The position numbers and the translations under genes were made by a program. A DNA stretch of 47,051 bases from an uncultured Desulfuromonadales bacterium (GTDB lineage: Bacteria; Desulfobacterota; Desulfuromonadia; Desulfuromonadales; Geopsychrobacteraceae), in assembly GCA_947259715.1 (NCBI GenBank), contig CAMYNR010000102.1:1-47051 (forward strand). The letters are read 5' to 3'. The first letter of the stretch is position 1; every line of letters starts with the position of its first letter. Shown piece after piece: positions 31,255-41,000 of this stretch. The notes under the pieces are model-generated. The model did no database searches, was not told where the DNA came from, and saw only the letters and a program-made list of their open reading frames with translations.

Positions 31255-32329
31255 TTTTTTGGGCCATTTGGGTGCCTGGTTGACTGCGCTGGTATTCCGC
31301 GGTCAAGCGATCCAGCAGCATCTGCCGCTGCTGTTGCGGCTGTTCGGCGATCACCTGACAGCGCCGATAGAAGCGTTCAAAGTCGTAGTTTTCCTGCTGC
31401 ATGGCCAGCTGGAAGGCGGGAACCCACCGATGGTAGGTGTGCAGCGCGGCAAACCGGGCGTTATTCAGCTGCGCAAACCAGGCGTCGTAGCCGCTATATC
31501 CGCCCCAGCTTTCCCGCAGCTGACGATAGCTTTGCCGCATACTGGCGAAGATCGCCAGCTTGCCGGTACGCAGTTGCTCTTCCGGGAGAGGTTGGCGATA
31601 GAGTAACTCTAATTCATTGCGGGTCTGGCGCAGCAGGCGCTGAAACTGTTCCTGGCGTTCGGCCTGCTGGGCGAATCGACGGCTCATTTCAGGATCGTTC
31701 TGCTGCTCAAGCCAGAGTTCGATGCCTATTTTTTCCACCGCGCTGGCAAAAGATTCGTTGAACGTCGAATCATCCGGCAGGTAAAGTTTCTGATGCGCCA
31801 ATTCGTGGAATATCAGCTTGGCCACCGATGGCGCTGGCCAGTGGCTGAATGTGCTGAGCACTGGATCATCAAACCAGTTCAGCGTCGAGTAGGCGGGAAC
31901 CCCGTTGATCGCGGTGTCGTAGTGGTCCTGATCGAGGCTGGCGGCGAAATTTTCCGCATCGGCCTGGTCGAAATAGCCACGGTAGCTGACACAACCGACG
32001 ATCGGAAAACACCACTGCAGGGGGTCCAGGGAGAACTCGGGGGTGGCGACCACGTTCCAGACGACATAAGGCCGATCCAGCTCGACATAGCTGCGATAAC
32101 TGCCATTTTCCGGCAACCCCAATTGCTGGCTGGCAAAATCGCGGATCTGGGCAATCTGAGTCAACTGCCGCTGCAGGTCCGCCGAGGTGGTTGATTGCTG
32201 CAGCAGATCACTGATCGACTGGCGCTTTCTGATTACCTGCAGGTGCCCGGTCGCTGAACTTAAATAATAGTCCAGCTGGATACAGGCTGGCAGCAGCAGG
32301 ATAATTATGCCGGCAAAGATTTTCTTCAT
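31214..32329 (-). CDS. putative lipoprotein aminopeptidase (COG4324-like)
   Basis: 371 residues. The lipobox LLLPAC places lipid attachment near residue 16. The zinc-peptidase motif HELAHQKLY lies near residue 183, preceded by the YSTLNWFDDPVLSTFSHWP segment that I recall from the predicted aminopeptidases of COG4324. The active Glu and both His of HExxH are present. The protein should be anchored in the periplasm and cleave N-terminal residues of peptides; this is unproven. Its ATG overlaps the stop of the cNMP/CBS/DUF294 gene (ATGA), so it belongs to the symporter operon, which is an unusual setting for a peptidase. Confidence 0.82.
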   Translation of the reverse strand: MKKIFAGIIILLLPACIQLDYYLSSATGHLQVIRKRQSISDLLQQSTTSADLQRQLTQIAQIRDFASQQLGLPENGSYRSYVELDRPYVVWNVVATPEFSLDPLQWCFPIVGCVSYRGYFDQADAENFAASLDQDHYDTAINGVPAYSTLNWFDDPVLSTFSHWPAPSVAKLIFHELAHQKLYLPDDSTFNESFASAVEKIGIELWLEQQNDPEMSRRFAQQAERQEQFQRLLRQTRNELELLYRQPLPEEQLRTGKLAIFASMRQSYRQLRESWGGYSGYDAWFAQLNNARFAALHTYHRWVPAFQLAMQQENYDFERFYRRCQVIAEQPQQQRQMLLDRLTAEYQRSQPGTQMAQKNESEADHPVRKQR

Positions 32330-34239
32330 CAGATAAACGATTTGGTAAAGTGGCGTTTGGTGGCATCCTGAAGTTTACTGACGGCACTAAACGCTTCCTT
32401 GAGCAATTCCTGCTCACTTTTCGACAGGCGATTCGGATCGAGCAGGTGGCTCGGCTGTTGGCCTGAGTCGACCAGCTGGATCTCGTTGCGCAGCCGTAAA
32501 AATGTCAGCGCCTCAAAGGCCGCTTTTATATGTTCGGCGGTGTCGGCCTCAAACACCCGCGCTTCGACCAACGCCTGCAGGCGGTCGAGAGTGGTTGTTT
32601 CCTGCAAACCTTTTTCCAGTGCGAACATCCGGATGCAGTCGACCAGGAAAATGCTCCCGCCAAGTTTCAACGACAGAAAGCCTTTCTGCTCCCCGGATTT
32701 CTCGACAATGAAGCGGCCAAGTAGACCGATCGGAACTTTGGAGCGCAGGTCGAGATTCATCATGTGATAGAGAAATCCTTCGTAGTTACGGATCTCGCTA
32801 AAGACAATGTCACGCAGCGCCTGGGCCAGATCGGCTTCTCCGGCAAGCGGGACAAAATCGAAAAAGATTGAAGAGTAGCGAACCTTCTGTGGCTCGGGCT
32901 CGTTGACCCAGTCGTGGATCCGCTGCTGCCAATCGGCCAGCCGGCCGCGCCAGAGCTGATTGTTGGTCATCACCTGGCCTTCGCAGCGGGGGTAGCCGAT
33001 CTCCTCGAAGGCGGCCACCAGCTTTTCGCCGAAGGGGACGAAGAATCGCTCCAGCTCGGGCAGGTTTTGATCGGGGATGTCCTCAAAAACAAAGGCGTGG
33101 TCCTGGTCAGGGCCGAGTAGCATTTCGCGCCGGCCGCCCGAACCCAGCAGGAGAAAACAATGGCGAACCTTCGGCGCCTCAAGCCCGTCATCAAGCAACT
33201 GTTGGTAGCACAGCTGGTAGGCTTTTCTCAGGATATTGTGATGAATATAGGAGATAATCTCAACAACCTCCGGTGTTGAGTGGGTCTCGGTCAACAGTGA
33301 CCGGGCGACATTGGTAATCTCCTGTTTGACGGCCGCCAATCCAGCCAGACTGCTCTGCTCATTGATCGAGCCGACCAGCAGCATCGCTTTCTGACTGCGA
33401 AAGCGCATCAGGTCACGCAGGGTCACCATCCCGACCAGCCGGCCCCGGTCGATGACCGGCAGGTGCTTGATCTGGTGACTGGTGAGGTAGGCCATCGCCT
33501 CATACATGAAGGTTTCCGGGGGCATCGAGTGTGGATGCGGGGACATGATATCAGCGGCGCTGATGTTGCTGCCGCGCACCGCCTCGGGGCTGAGCACCTT
33601 GGCGATCAGGTCGCGCTCGGTGATAATGCCCTGCAGGGTTTCCTGTTCCGCCATGACCAGCACCGAACTGGTTGCTTTTTCCGTCATTTGCCGGGCGACC
33701 TCGCGACTGGTTGCGGTGGGCGGGCAGGTTTCAGCCGGGGTTGTCATGATTTCGGAGAGACGTTTTTTAAACGGGTAGGCTTCCATCTGGGTGATGGCGT
33801 TGCTGGAATGTTCCTTGACGATATCGGCATAGAGGCTGCGCACCCGGGAGAGCACCGCGCGGGTAAAAAAGTCGCTGACCTGCGGATAGTCCCGAGCGAC
33901 TTTTTTCAGCTCGGCTTGCGGAATCAGGTAGCAGGTTGTTTCGGTCACCGTGCGCGCCCCGCCAGTATACGCCTGATCGGTAAAAATCGGCGTCCCGCCG
34001 AAAAAATTACCCTCTTTCCGGTAATCGACCACCATTTCTTCGCCGCCTGGAACGGCGGCGGTGATCTCCACCATCCCTTCAGAGATGACATACAGGTAGC
34101 CGGTGGGCGGGTCCTGCTGCTTGAAAATCTGGCAGTTGGCAGGAAAAATCTGTGTGCCTGCGCTATCGCGAAGCTCCTGAAAGAGCGTTTCCGGCAGGTG
34201 GTTGAAGGGCTCGCTGTCGCGCAGATGCATGATACCCAT
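32329..34239 (-). CDS. cNMP-binding, CBS-pair and DUF294 nucleotidyltransferase-like signalling protein
   Basis: 636 residues from the ATG at 34239 (CAGGAG 8 nt upstream); a longer frame from 34305 has no ribosome binding site. Domains in order: a cyclic-nucleotide-binding domain (about 15-130; YLYVISEGMVEIT, GNFFGG), two CBS domains (about 155-275; ATSSVLVMAEQETLQGIITERDLI and HQIKHLPVIDRGRLVGMVTLRDLM), a DUF294 nucleotidyltransferase-like domain (GSGGRREMLLGPDQDHAFVF) and a DUF294 C-terminal helical domain. The GSGGRxE...D.D set resembles GlnE/GlnD-type nucleotidyltransferases. Together with a VC_2705-type symporter this protein is a recurring partner and probably regulates uptake by nucleotide signals. 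It is cytoplasmic and translationally coupled to the peptidase gene. Confidence 0.9.
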   Translation of the reverse strand: MGIMHLRDSEPFNHLPETLFQELRDSAGTQIFPANCQIFKQQDPPTGYLYVISEGMVEITAAVPGGEEMVVDYRKEGNFFGGTPIFTDQAYTGGARTVTETTCYLIPQAELKKVARDYPQVSDFFTRAVLSRVRSLYADIVKEHSSNAITQMEAYPFKKRLSEIMTTPAETCPPTATSREVARQMTEKATSSVLVMAEQETLQGIITERDLIAKVLSPEAVRGSNISAADIMSPHPHSMPPETFMYEAMAYLTSHQIKHLPVIDRGRLVGMVTLRDLMRFRSQKAMLLVGSINEQSSLAGLAAVKQEITNVARSLLTETHSTPEVVEIISYIHHNILRKAYQLCYQQLLDDGLEAPKVRHCFLLLGSGGRREMLLGPDQDHAFVFEDIPDQNLPELERFFVPFGEKLVAAFEEIGYPRCEGQVMTNNQLWRGRLADWQQRIHDWVNEPEPQKVRYSSIFFDFVPLAGEADLAQALRDIVFSEIRNYEGFLYHMMNLDLRSKVPIGLLGRFIVEKSGEQKGFLSLKLGGSIFLVDCIRMFALEKGLQETTTLDRLQALVEARVFEADTAEHIKAAFEALTFLRLRNEIQLVDSGQQPSHLLDPNRLSKSEQELLKEAFSAVSKLQDATKRHFTKSFI

Positions 34240-34379
34240 GAAAAAGGCTCCTGTGACTCCGGGGGGGCAGCGCCGAGAAAATTTCTGATCAACGCCATCT
34301 GTCATTCTAACATTGATAAAATGACCCCAGCAAACAGTTTTACCGGCGGTTGTTTGCGGCGGACAGGCAGGGGGGCTGG

Positions 34380-36089
34380 TTAATGCTCGAAGGCTTTGGT
34401 TTTGGGTTGTTCCGTTTGGTCGCCGTAGCCGGGCAGATTATGAATCTTGCGCAACAGCTCATCGGCGCAGTCGGCAGACTCTTCATCCAGCTTATCGTGC
34501 ATGATATTGGAGACGATGATATTGATCAGAAAAGCCAGCGGACAGACCAGCAGGGCGCTTGAGGTGGCTGGCAGAATCCCACTGCCACTGAAGATCTCGA
34601 TTTTGGCCGCCCAGCCGAGCATCGCCAGCAGGGTCATGCCGAGGCCAAAGCTCATGCCGGCCAGGGCGCCATATTTGTTTGATTTGGAATACCAGATGCC
34701 GAGGACCACAACCGGGAAGATGGTGTTTCCGGCAATCGCAAAGGCCATGGCAACGATCTGGGCAATCAAGGCCAGGGGATAGAGGGCAAAACCGATGACG
34801 ACGATGCACAGGCCGGCGGTCGCCAGCCGACCGACGGCCAGGGCTTCGCGGTCGGTACAGTCGGGGCGCAGCACGGTGGCGTAGAAATCATGAGCAATCG
34901 CCGATGCGCCGGCGACCAGGAGCCCGGCCACTGTCGAGAGACCCGCCGCCAGCGCACCGGAGGCCAGGTAGCCGATAAAGGCCGTCGGCAGACCGGCTTT
35001 TTCCGGGGCTGAGAGGATAATCATATCGGCCACTTCCTTGCCGCCGGTCGGATTCCAGAATTTCCCCAGGGCGGCATAGACCGGTGATGACCAGTAGAGC
35101 AGGCCGATAAAAAATAATCCCCAGAGCACCGATTTGCGCGCGACATCCTCATTCTTGACGGTGTAGAAGCGGATCATGATATGCGGCAGACCGGCGGTGC
35201 CGACCATCAGGGTAAAAACCAGGGCGATAAAGTGGTAGAAGTCCCCCTTCCCCCAGGGCAGATAGGCACGCTTCAGCTCTGCCGTCGCCTCGGCGTCAAG
35301 CACGCCTCCGGCAGAGGCCGCAACCTTGCCTTCCATCAGGTTGGAGATGATTTTGCCGTATTCCAGTTGCGGCAGGTAGCTGTGGCCGCCTGCTTTATTC
35401 ATCAGGAACCAGAGCGGCAGCAAAAACGCAGATATCAGCACAACGTACTGAATCTGCTGATTGCGGGTGACGCCGGCCATGCCGGAAATCAGCATGTAGA
35501 GGCAGACCACGCCGGCGGCGAAAAAAACACTGGCCTGATAGCTCATGCCGAATATCCAGCCACAGATCAGGCCGATTCCTTTGAATTGAGCAGTAGAATA
35601 GGTGATGGCGATAATCACCGTGACCGAAGCGGCGATCAAACGGACCCCGTGACTGTTGTAGCGGTCGCCGAGAAATTCGGGGATGGTGTACTTACCGAAG
35701 CGGCGTAACTGGGCGGCAATCAGGCAGAGCAGCAGGACATAGCCGCCGGTCCAGCCGATGATGTAGCCCAGGCCGAACCAGCCTTTCAGGTAGAGTAGTC
35801 CGGCAACCCCCATGAAGGAGGCCGCTGACATCCAGTCGGAGGCGATTGCGGCACCGTTACCCAGTTTACCGATCCCCTGGCCGGCAACCCAATAACCTGA
35901 AGTGTTGCTGACCTTGGAGAGAAAGCCGACGCCGACATAGACCGCCAGCAGGGCCACCATGATGATCGCCGGGGCCAGCTTGAAACCGGTCTGCAATTGA
36001 TAGATCTCTTCGCCGGCTGCGGCTGCAAGAGTGGCGCAGGTCAGGCAGAAGATGCCGCTCAGGATCAGGCTGAAGATCATTCGGTGCAT
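34380..36089 (-). CDS. sodium:solute symporter, VC_2705 family, large subunit
   Basis: 569 residues from the ATG at 36089, which follows GGGGAGGA; the longer frame from 36140 overlaps the upstream gene. An N-terminal signal-like segment (IFSLILSGIFCLTCATLAAAAG) is followed by about 13 membrane helices. SSS-family markers include YWVAGQGIGKLGNGAAIASDWMSAASFMGVAG and GYLASGALAAGLSTVAGLLVAGASAIAHD, with conserved Ser/Asn Na+ ligands. The VC_2705 group is related to ActP acetate permeases and works with a DUF4212 small subunit, as here. Acetate or another small carboxylate is the likely substrate, which fits the metabolism of this group and the ackA gene in the same window. Confidence 0.93.
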   Translation of the reverse strand: MHRMIFSLILSGIFCLTCATLAAAAGEEIYQLQTGFKLAPAIIMVALLAVYVGVGFLSKVSNTSGYWVAGQGIGKLGNGAAIASDWMSAASFMGVAGLLYLKGWFGLGYIIGWTGGYVLLLCLIAAQLRRFGKYTIPEFLGDRYNSHGVRLIAASVTVIIAITYSTAQFKGIGLICGWIFGMSYQASVFFAAGVVCLYMLISGMAGVTRNQQIQYVVLISAFLLPLWFLMNKAGGHSYLPQLEYGKIISNLMEGKVAASAGGVLDAEATAELKRAYLPWGKGDFYHFIALVFTLMVGTAGLPHIMIRFYTVKNEDVARKSVLWGLFFIGLLYWSSPVYAALGKFWNPTGGKEVADMIILSAPEKAGLPTAFIGYLASGALAAGLSTVAGLLVAGASAIAHDFYATVLRPDCTDREALAVGRLATAGLCIVVIGFALYPLALIAQIVAMAFAIAGNTIFPVVVLGIWYSKSNKYGALAGMSFGLGMTLLAMLGWAAKIEIFSGSGILPATSSALLVCPLAFLINIIVSNIMHDKLDEESADCADELLRKIHNLPGYGDQTEQPKTKAFEH

Positions 36090-36117
36090 GATAGATGTTC
36101 CTCCCCGCAGGCGGCGA

Positions 36118-36432
36118 TTATTTTCCATGTAGATGGACAACCAGCTTGTCCCAGAGAATACAATAAAGTTTGCAGAGCAGAATGTAGCCCAGTGTACAAC
36201 CTTGAGCCAGCAGCCAGTAATGCAGGGGGAAACCGAGGAAGCGGGTTTGTGTCAGAAAAGATTCGCCCAGACCGTTGGGGTCGCCCAGACCGGCCAGCCA
36301 GATAAACACCGGCAGGCAATAGCTCAGAACAAACCAGAAGACGATGATGGTGCGGGCGACGGTGACTTCGGCCTTCATGCTGTCGGTTGAAGGAGCGAAG
36401 AAATTAACGTTCACCCTCTGTTTTTCAGCCAT
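36118..36432 (-). CDS. DUF4212 small subunit of the sodium:solute symporter
   Basis: 104 residues with two membrane helices (ARTIIVFWFVLSYCLPVFIWLA and FPLHYWLLAQGCTLGYILLCKLYCILW). The start MAEKQRVNVNFFAPSTDSMKAEV precedes the first helix. DUF4212 (TIGR03647) proteins are encoded immediately before VC_2705-type symporters, as here with a 28-bp gap. The gene follows CAGGAGG. It is the first gene of the five-gene leftward operon. Confidence 0.95.
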   Translation of the reverse strand: MAEKQRVNVNFFAPSTDSMKAEVTVARTIIVFWFVLSYCLPVFIWLAGLGDPNGLGESFLTQTRFLGFPLHYWLLAQGCTLGYILLCKLYCILWDKLVVHLHGK

Positions 36433-36543
36433 GGCACGCCTCCTGAGGTAGCAGACAGTGAAGACACAAGGGAAATGACAAGTGACAAAGGTGGGTAAGC
36501 CGTATTGTCACAGCATTGGTGAACAAGCGCATATGTCATGCAG

Positions 36544-36577
36544 AGATTAAAACGCTGAAGAATGCATGTCAATGACA
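36544..36577 (-). promoter_or_regulatory. predicted promoter and overlapping palindromic operator of the symporter operon
   Basis: On the minus strand, TTGACA (36572-36567) and TAATCT (36549-36544) are 17 bp apart, a good sigma-70 promoter. The palindrome TGTCAATGACA at 36567-36577 covers the -35 box. Further TGACA/TGTCA half-sites occur at 36476-36486, around 36508 and near 36533 in the leader. The regulator is unknown. Confidence 0.5.
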
Positions 36578-36718
36578 GGGCCGCTAAATACTCAGATTTT
36601 TTACCAGGAACGGCAAATTCAACGTCACTGCCCGGGAGGCGCCTGACCTCTACTGGGGGGAAGCAAATGTTCTGTCGGCTGTATCGCTGGCCGCGCGTCG
36701 ATAGAGCCGGGTTCGGAT

Positions 36719-37147
36719 TCAGCCTGACGAGCAAAAAAGATCCTGGTTCTGCAATTTGTCAAGGATCGGCTGATCGGCAGATAAGATCGGATAACGATAA
36801 AGATCTGCTGCGCTCAGCCAGCGATGATCAGCAACCTCCAGGTGTTTGATCTTGCCTGCGAGCCAGGTACAACGGTAAGCGAAAATCAGCACCGCACCCC
36901 AGTCATAATGATGATAAACCGTTTCGATGATCGGGCCGACGACGATTTCAATCTCCAGCTCTTCTCGCAGCTCTCTGATCAGGCTCTGGTGCGGTGATTC
37001 GCCCTGATCAATTTTTCCGCCGGGAAATTCCCACAGACCTCCGTGCGGTTTGTGGGCCGGCCGTTGGGTGATGAGGATTTTTCCGGCGTGGTAAACCACT
37101 GCGGCGCAGACCGCCAGGGGTAAGGGTCTGCTGAGGATATTTGGCAT
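36719..37147 (-). CDS. MutT-type Nudix hydrolase
   Basis: 142 residues from the ATG at 37147; the open frame extends 77 codons upstream but that stretch has no ribosome binding site or conserved content. The Nudix box is GGKIDQGESPHQSLIRELREEL, with the REL-REEL catalytic glutamates present. AVVYHAGKILITQRP, HGGLWEFPGG and the C-terminal EVADHRWLSAADLYRYPILSAD fit the MutT/CTP pyrophosphohydrolase group, which cleans 8-oxo-dGTP or related nucleotides. It is single and diverges from the methyltransferase gene. Confidence 0.92.
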   Translation of the reverse strand: MPNILSRPLPLAVCAAVVYHAGKILITQRPAHKPHGGLWEFPGGKIDQGESPHQSLIRELREELEIEIVVGPIIETVYHHYDWGAVLIFAYRCTWLAGKIKHLEVADHRWLSAADLYRYPILSADQPILDKLQNQDLFCSSG

Positions 37148-37318
37148 AATCGGCTCGCTTGAGGTCTGGCCAGGTCGCAACATGCGGTTCTGGCGGCAAC
37201 TTCGATTTTTTGTTGGTCCTGTGCCGGCACTATGATAGAACCTTGCACCATCTCGACTGTTTGCTGAAGCCGCATGCTGGCTGCGGCAGCTCAATCCCAG
37301 TGCCATCAGGAGTTCTCT

Positions 37319-38035
37319 ATGTTTCAGCTGTCTGACAAGGGGCGCGGTGTGCGGCAGATGTTTGACGATATCGCCCATCGCTACGATCTGCTCAATCGAT
37401 TGCTCTCATTCGGAATCGATCGCCGCTGGCGTCGTTTTGCCGTGAGTCAGCTGAGTATTCCGAGCGGCGGTCGGGTGCTGGATATCGCCACCGGTACCTG
37501 TGACGTGGCTTTGGAGGTCGCGGCCAATACCGATCCCAGTGTCAGGATCGTCGGCGAAGACTTCACTCAGGGGATGCTGGTTCAGGGGCAGCAGAAGCTC
37601 AACACTTCTCCCCATGGCGAGCGGATCATGCTGGTCAACGCCCCTTGTGAAGAGATCCCCCATCCCGATGAGACCTTTGATGCCATTACGATAGCTTTCG
37701 GTATTCGCAATGTGGTTGACCGTCCGGCCGGGCTGCGCGAAATGTACCGTGTTCTCAAGCCTGGCGGGCGGGCGGTGATCTTGGAATTTTCCAACCCGCG
37801 CAGCGAGCTCTTCCGCCGCCTCTACTACTTTTATTTTCAGAAGGTCCTGCCAGCTATCGGTGGTTTTCTGTCTCAGCGCAGCGCCTATCAGTACCTGCCC
37901 GATTCGGTTCTGGAGTTTCCCAGTCAGGAGGAGTTTTCTCAGCTGATGGCGGAGGCTGGCTTTACCCGCCTGCAGCATTGCGACCTGACCTTCGGCATTG
38001 CGACGGTCTACGTAGGCGATAAGCTCGCCTCCTAG
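37319..38035 (+). CDS. ubiE: demethylmenaquinone methyltransferase
   Basis: 238 residues from the ATG at 37319, after AGGAG. The UbiE/MenG pattern is clear: VRQMFDDIAHRYDLLNRLLSFGIDRRWRR, GRVLDIATGTCDVALEV (SAM motif I), DAITIAFGIRNVVDRPAGLREMYRVLKPGGRAVILEFS and PDSVLEFPSQEEFSQLMAEAGF. It adds the 2-methyl group to demethylmenaquinol, the last step of menaquinone synthesis, on the cytoplasmic side. An anaerobe with the quinone-reactive complexes seen here would need it; no other men genes are present. menG is the alternative symbol. Confidence 0.96.
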   Translation: MFQLSDKGRGVRQMFDDIAHRYDLLNRLLSFGIDRRWRRFAVSQLSIPSGGRVLDIATGTCDVALEVAANTDPSVRIVGEDFTQGMLVQGQQKLNTSPHGERIMLVNAPCEEIPHPDETFDAITIAFGIRNVVDRPAGLREMYRVLKPGGRAVILEFSNPRSELFRRLYYFYFQKVLPAIGGFLSQRSAYQYLPDSVLEFPSQEEFSQLMAEAGFTRLQHCDLTFGIATVYVGDKLAS

Positions 38036-38062
38036 GAGGCTGTTGATGAAATGGTCTCCTAG
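38032..38062. terminator. weak hairpin between convergent ubiE and AsmA-like genes
   Basis: CTAGGAG at 38032-38038 pairs with CTCCTAG at 38056-38062 across a 17-nt loop, spanning both stop codons. No clear T run follows on either strand. Confidence 0.4.
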
Positions 38063-41000
38063 TCCTCGCCCGGCGATTCCGTCTGCTCCGGGGAAAGCTC
38101 CGGGTTTGCCGGTCTGTTCAGGATCTCGCCGAGGTCTTTGACCAGTTTTCCTGGCAAGCCGAAGGTTCGTTTGACGATTCCGAAGACGGTGTTGGAAACC
38201 GAATCGATCGGAATCGGCCTGACTTTGGGCGCATCGCTGGGGCCCTTGATCTTGAAGTGGGCGGTGAACAGCGCCTTGTCCTCTCCTGCCAGAACCCAGC
38301 CGGCAATCGGAATATTGCTGACCACCTTGTCGACGGTGCGCAGCGGCATCACCCCAAGATCAAAATTCACGGTGTCCTCGATCAGATTCCGCTCGCCGAC
38401 CAGCGAAAGATTCATGGCCACGCTCTCAACGTGCAGATCGTCGGTCCGCAGGCGGCCGTCGGCGATCCGGACGCTGCCCTCCAGCAAGGTAAACGGCATC
38501 CCCTCCTTATCCATGTCGGGCGCTTTTCCGGCCAGAATCTGGGACACATTCAGCAGTGAAAAAACCCTCGCCAGGCCACGGAATTTGCGCAGGGTTCCGT
38601 TTCTGACCTGCAGATGGATACCGCCGGTCGCGTTATGCCAGAAACGCCCAGCGGCCGTTGCTCCTTCAAGGTAAAAGTCCCCGCGTAACTCCCCACTGAT
38701 CAAGCCACGCTTGGCAAAAATGCTCTGGTGCAGAACCGAGGCATCGATATCTTCCGCATGTCCGGAGACCTTCAGCACGCCCGGCTGTCGGTTGCGATCG
38801 AATTCAACCCGGGCGACGCAGTAGCCGTCATCATTTTCAAAGCTCAGTGGATAAATGGTAAAAACTCCGCGGTGGTCTCTGATCTGCCCCTCGGCATTCT
38901 GAAAGCTGAGGCCATCAAGGGTCCCCTGCCTGGCCGACACATTGATCAGTAGCGGCTTGAACTCACGCTTGGGTGCGGGCTCTTTCTGCTTCGGTTTCCG
39001 TGAAGGGCCCTGAAAAACCTTGATCACGTCAAGGATATTGGCCTTTTCCGCACTGATGTCAAGAACCACCTCGGGATCTTTAAAATCCTTTACCTGGCCC
39101 CGGACGGTCGCCTGGGTTTCCGTTTCGAGAGTGACATGTACCGGAGCGAAGGCGATGCCCTGTTTGTCGATCAGCAGCCGGCCATCCAGATCGTAGAAAA
39201 TCAGCTCTGGATTACGGAAAATCAGATCTATGGCGCGGATTTCAGGGCTCTGGACCCTCAGCTCAAGGCGAGGTTCCTGCCAGGAGGTCAGCTCGCCGCT
39301 CAGGGTGATGGGTGATTCGCCAAGGGCGGCGCTGAGCTCCTCGAAGTGCAGTCCGTCGCGATTAAAGTGAATTTCGCCCCGTGCCTGGTTGAGGTCGCCG
39401 ACGATATGAAAGAAGTGGGTTCCCAAACCGGAGACCTGCAGGTGGCCGAGGACTCCCGTCGCCTTGCTATATTCAAGGGATGGACGAATCTGACCGGTCA
39501 GCTGGAGTTTTTCCAGCAACGGCGAAAAGGCGCGTAACTTGGCCAGATCGATGCCATCCAGATTGAGCAGCACGCTGTCGGTGGCTGGTTGGCGCGGAAA
39601 ATTTCCTTCGCCCCTGATGAGAAAATCGCCCAGGGTCATTTCAAAGTCGTCAACTTGCAGATGCTCTTTATCGATCAGGCCATTAAGCTGCAGACTTCCT
39701 TGCTGCTCGGGAGTTTTCTGCAGGAGCTCTCCGAGCTGGATGCTGGTCGCGGCAAGCTCGGCATGCAGAGCATAGTTCGGCTCATCCAGGCGCCCCGTCA
39801 GCTTGAGGGTCACTGGTATCGGGCCGCTCAGCTGCCAGTGCTCAGGCAAGGTCAGCTGTTCCTCAAGGCGCTTGAGGTCGGGCTCAAAGAGCAGGTTGAG
39901 GTCGAGCTGCGGTTGCTTGAAGAGAGTTTCGATCTGTCCGGAGAACTGGATGGGGTGGCCACCGACCGAAGCCAGGCCGTCACTCACCATTAGGTTCTGG
40001 TCGTCGAGGAGCAGTTCGGCCGAAAAGTCCTGCAGCTGCTGAAGCTCTGGACTGGCCCATTCGAGATTGGTTACGGCAAATTCCAGGCCGAGTCGGCGCT
40101 GCTCCTTGGTGTCAGCGGTCACCGGCCAGCTTTTTTTCAGGTCGAGTATCAGCCGATCGAGATCCCCCTCCTGCAATTTGTCTGCTTTGGGGATTCGCCA
40201 GCGGCGCAGCAACTCGGGACTGAGGGCCTGATTCTGGGTGCCGATTGTGCCACTGAGGAGGGTCTGTTCCGGCTCTCGGTCCAGCAGGATTTTTCCTTCG
40301 ATCGGCAGCCCCAGCAGCTCGCCGGTGAGCTTTTTGAGGCTCTCCTGGTGGCTGGTTGAAAGCCAGAGGCTGTTGAGGCTCAGCAGCTCTTCCTGCTCCT
40401 GGTGGCTCAGGAGCCTGGCCTGCACGCTTGCTCCTTCGGCGGGGACACCATCAAGAGAGGCGTGCAGGTCAACAAATTGGGGGGCTCTGGCCCTGAAAGG
40501 CGCAGGGAGTGCGTCGCTGGCAAGCTGTTTCAGGGTCAGCTGCACCTGCATCTTTTCATTACGCCATTCGTCAGGTCCGTTTTTAGCCGGGAGGTTGAGG
40601 TCGACGGTGAAGTCACTGAAATGCTCCCTCTGCCGGTAGTCTCCAGTGATAACCAGGCGGCCGCTTTTGTCCTTTCCCCAGCCGGTCAGGACAGCGTGCA
40701 GGTTGTTCAGGTGCAGAAGTTCGCCCGGGCTGTCCGGCTGGGGCCGAATGATTTTCAGCTGGGCATCGCGGACAGTGAGAATGTTGATGCCAAAAGAGTC
40801 GATCAGCTGCTGCGAGGACTCTCTCGCAGGCGTCTTCTCCAGCGGCAGAAAGAATTGCAGGTTGGGCCGCTCGATCAGGGCCTGGGTGAAGACCAGTTTG
40901 CGCTCCAGCAAGGGGCGCAGTTTCAGGGTCGCGGTCAGGCGAGGAACTTCAGCCAGCGGCGCCGCCGGATCGCCGACCACCAGCTGCTTCAGCTCAATGG

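Noticed and set aside
33463-34383. 306-codon open frame opposite the cNMP/CBS/DUF294 gene
   Set aside because: Antisense shadow with His/Gly-rich content from complementary codons.
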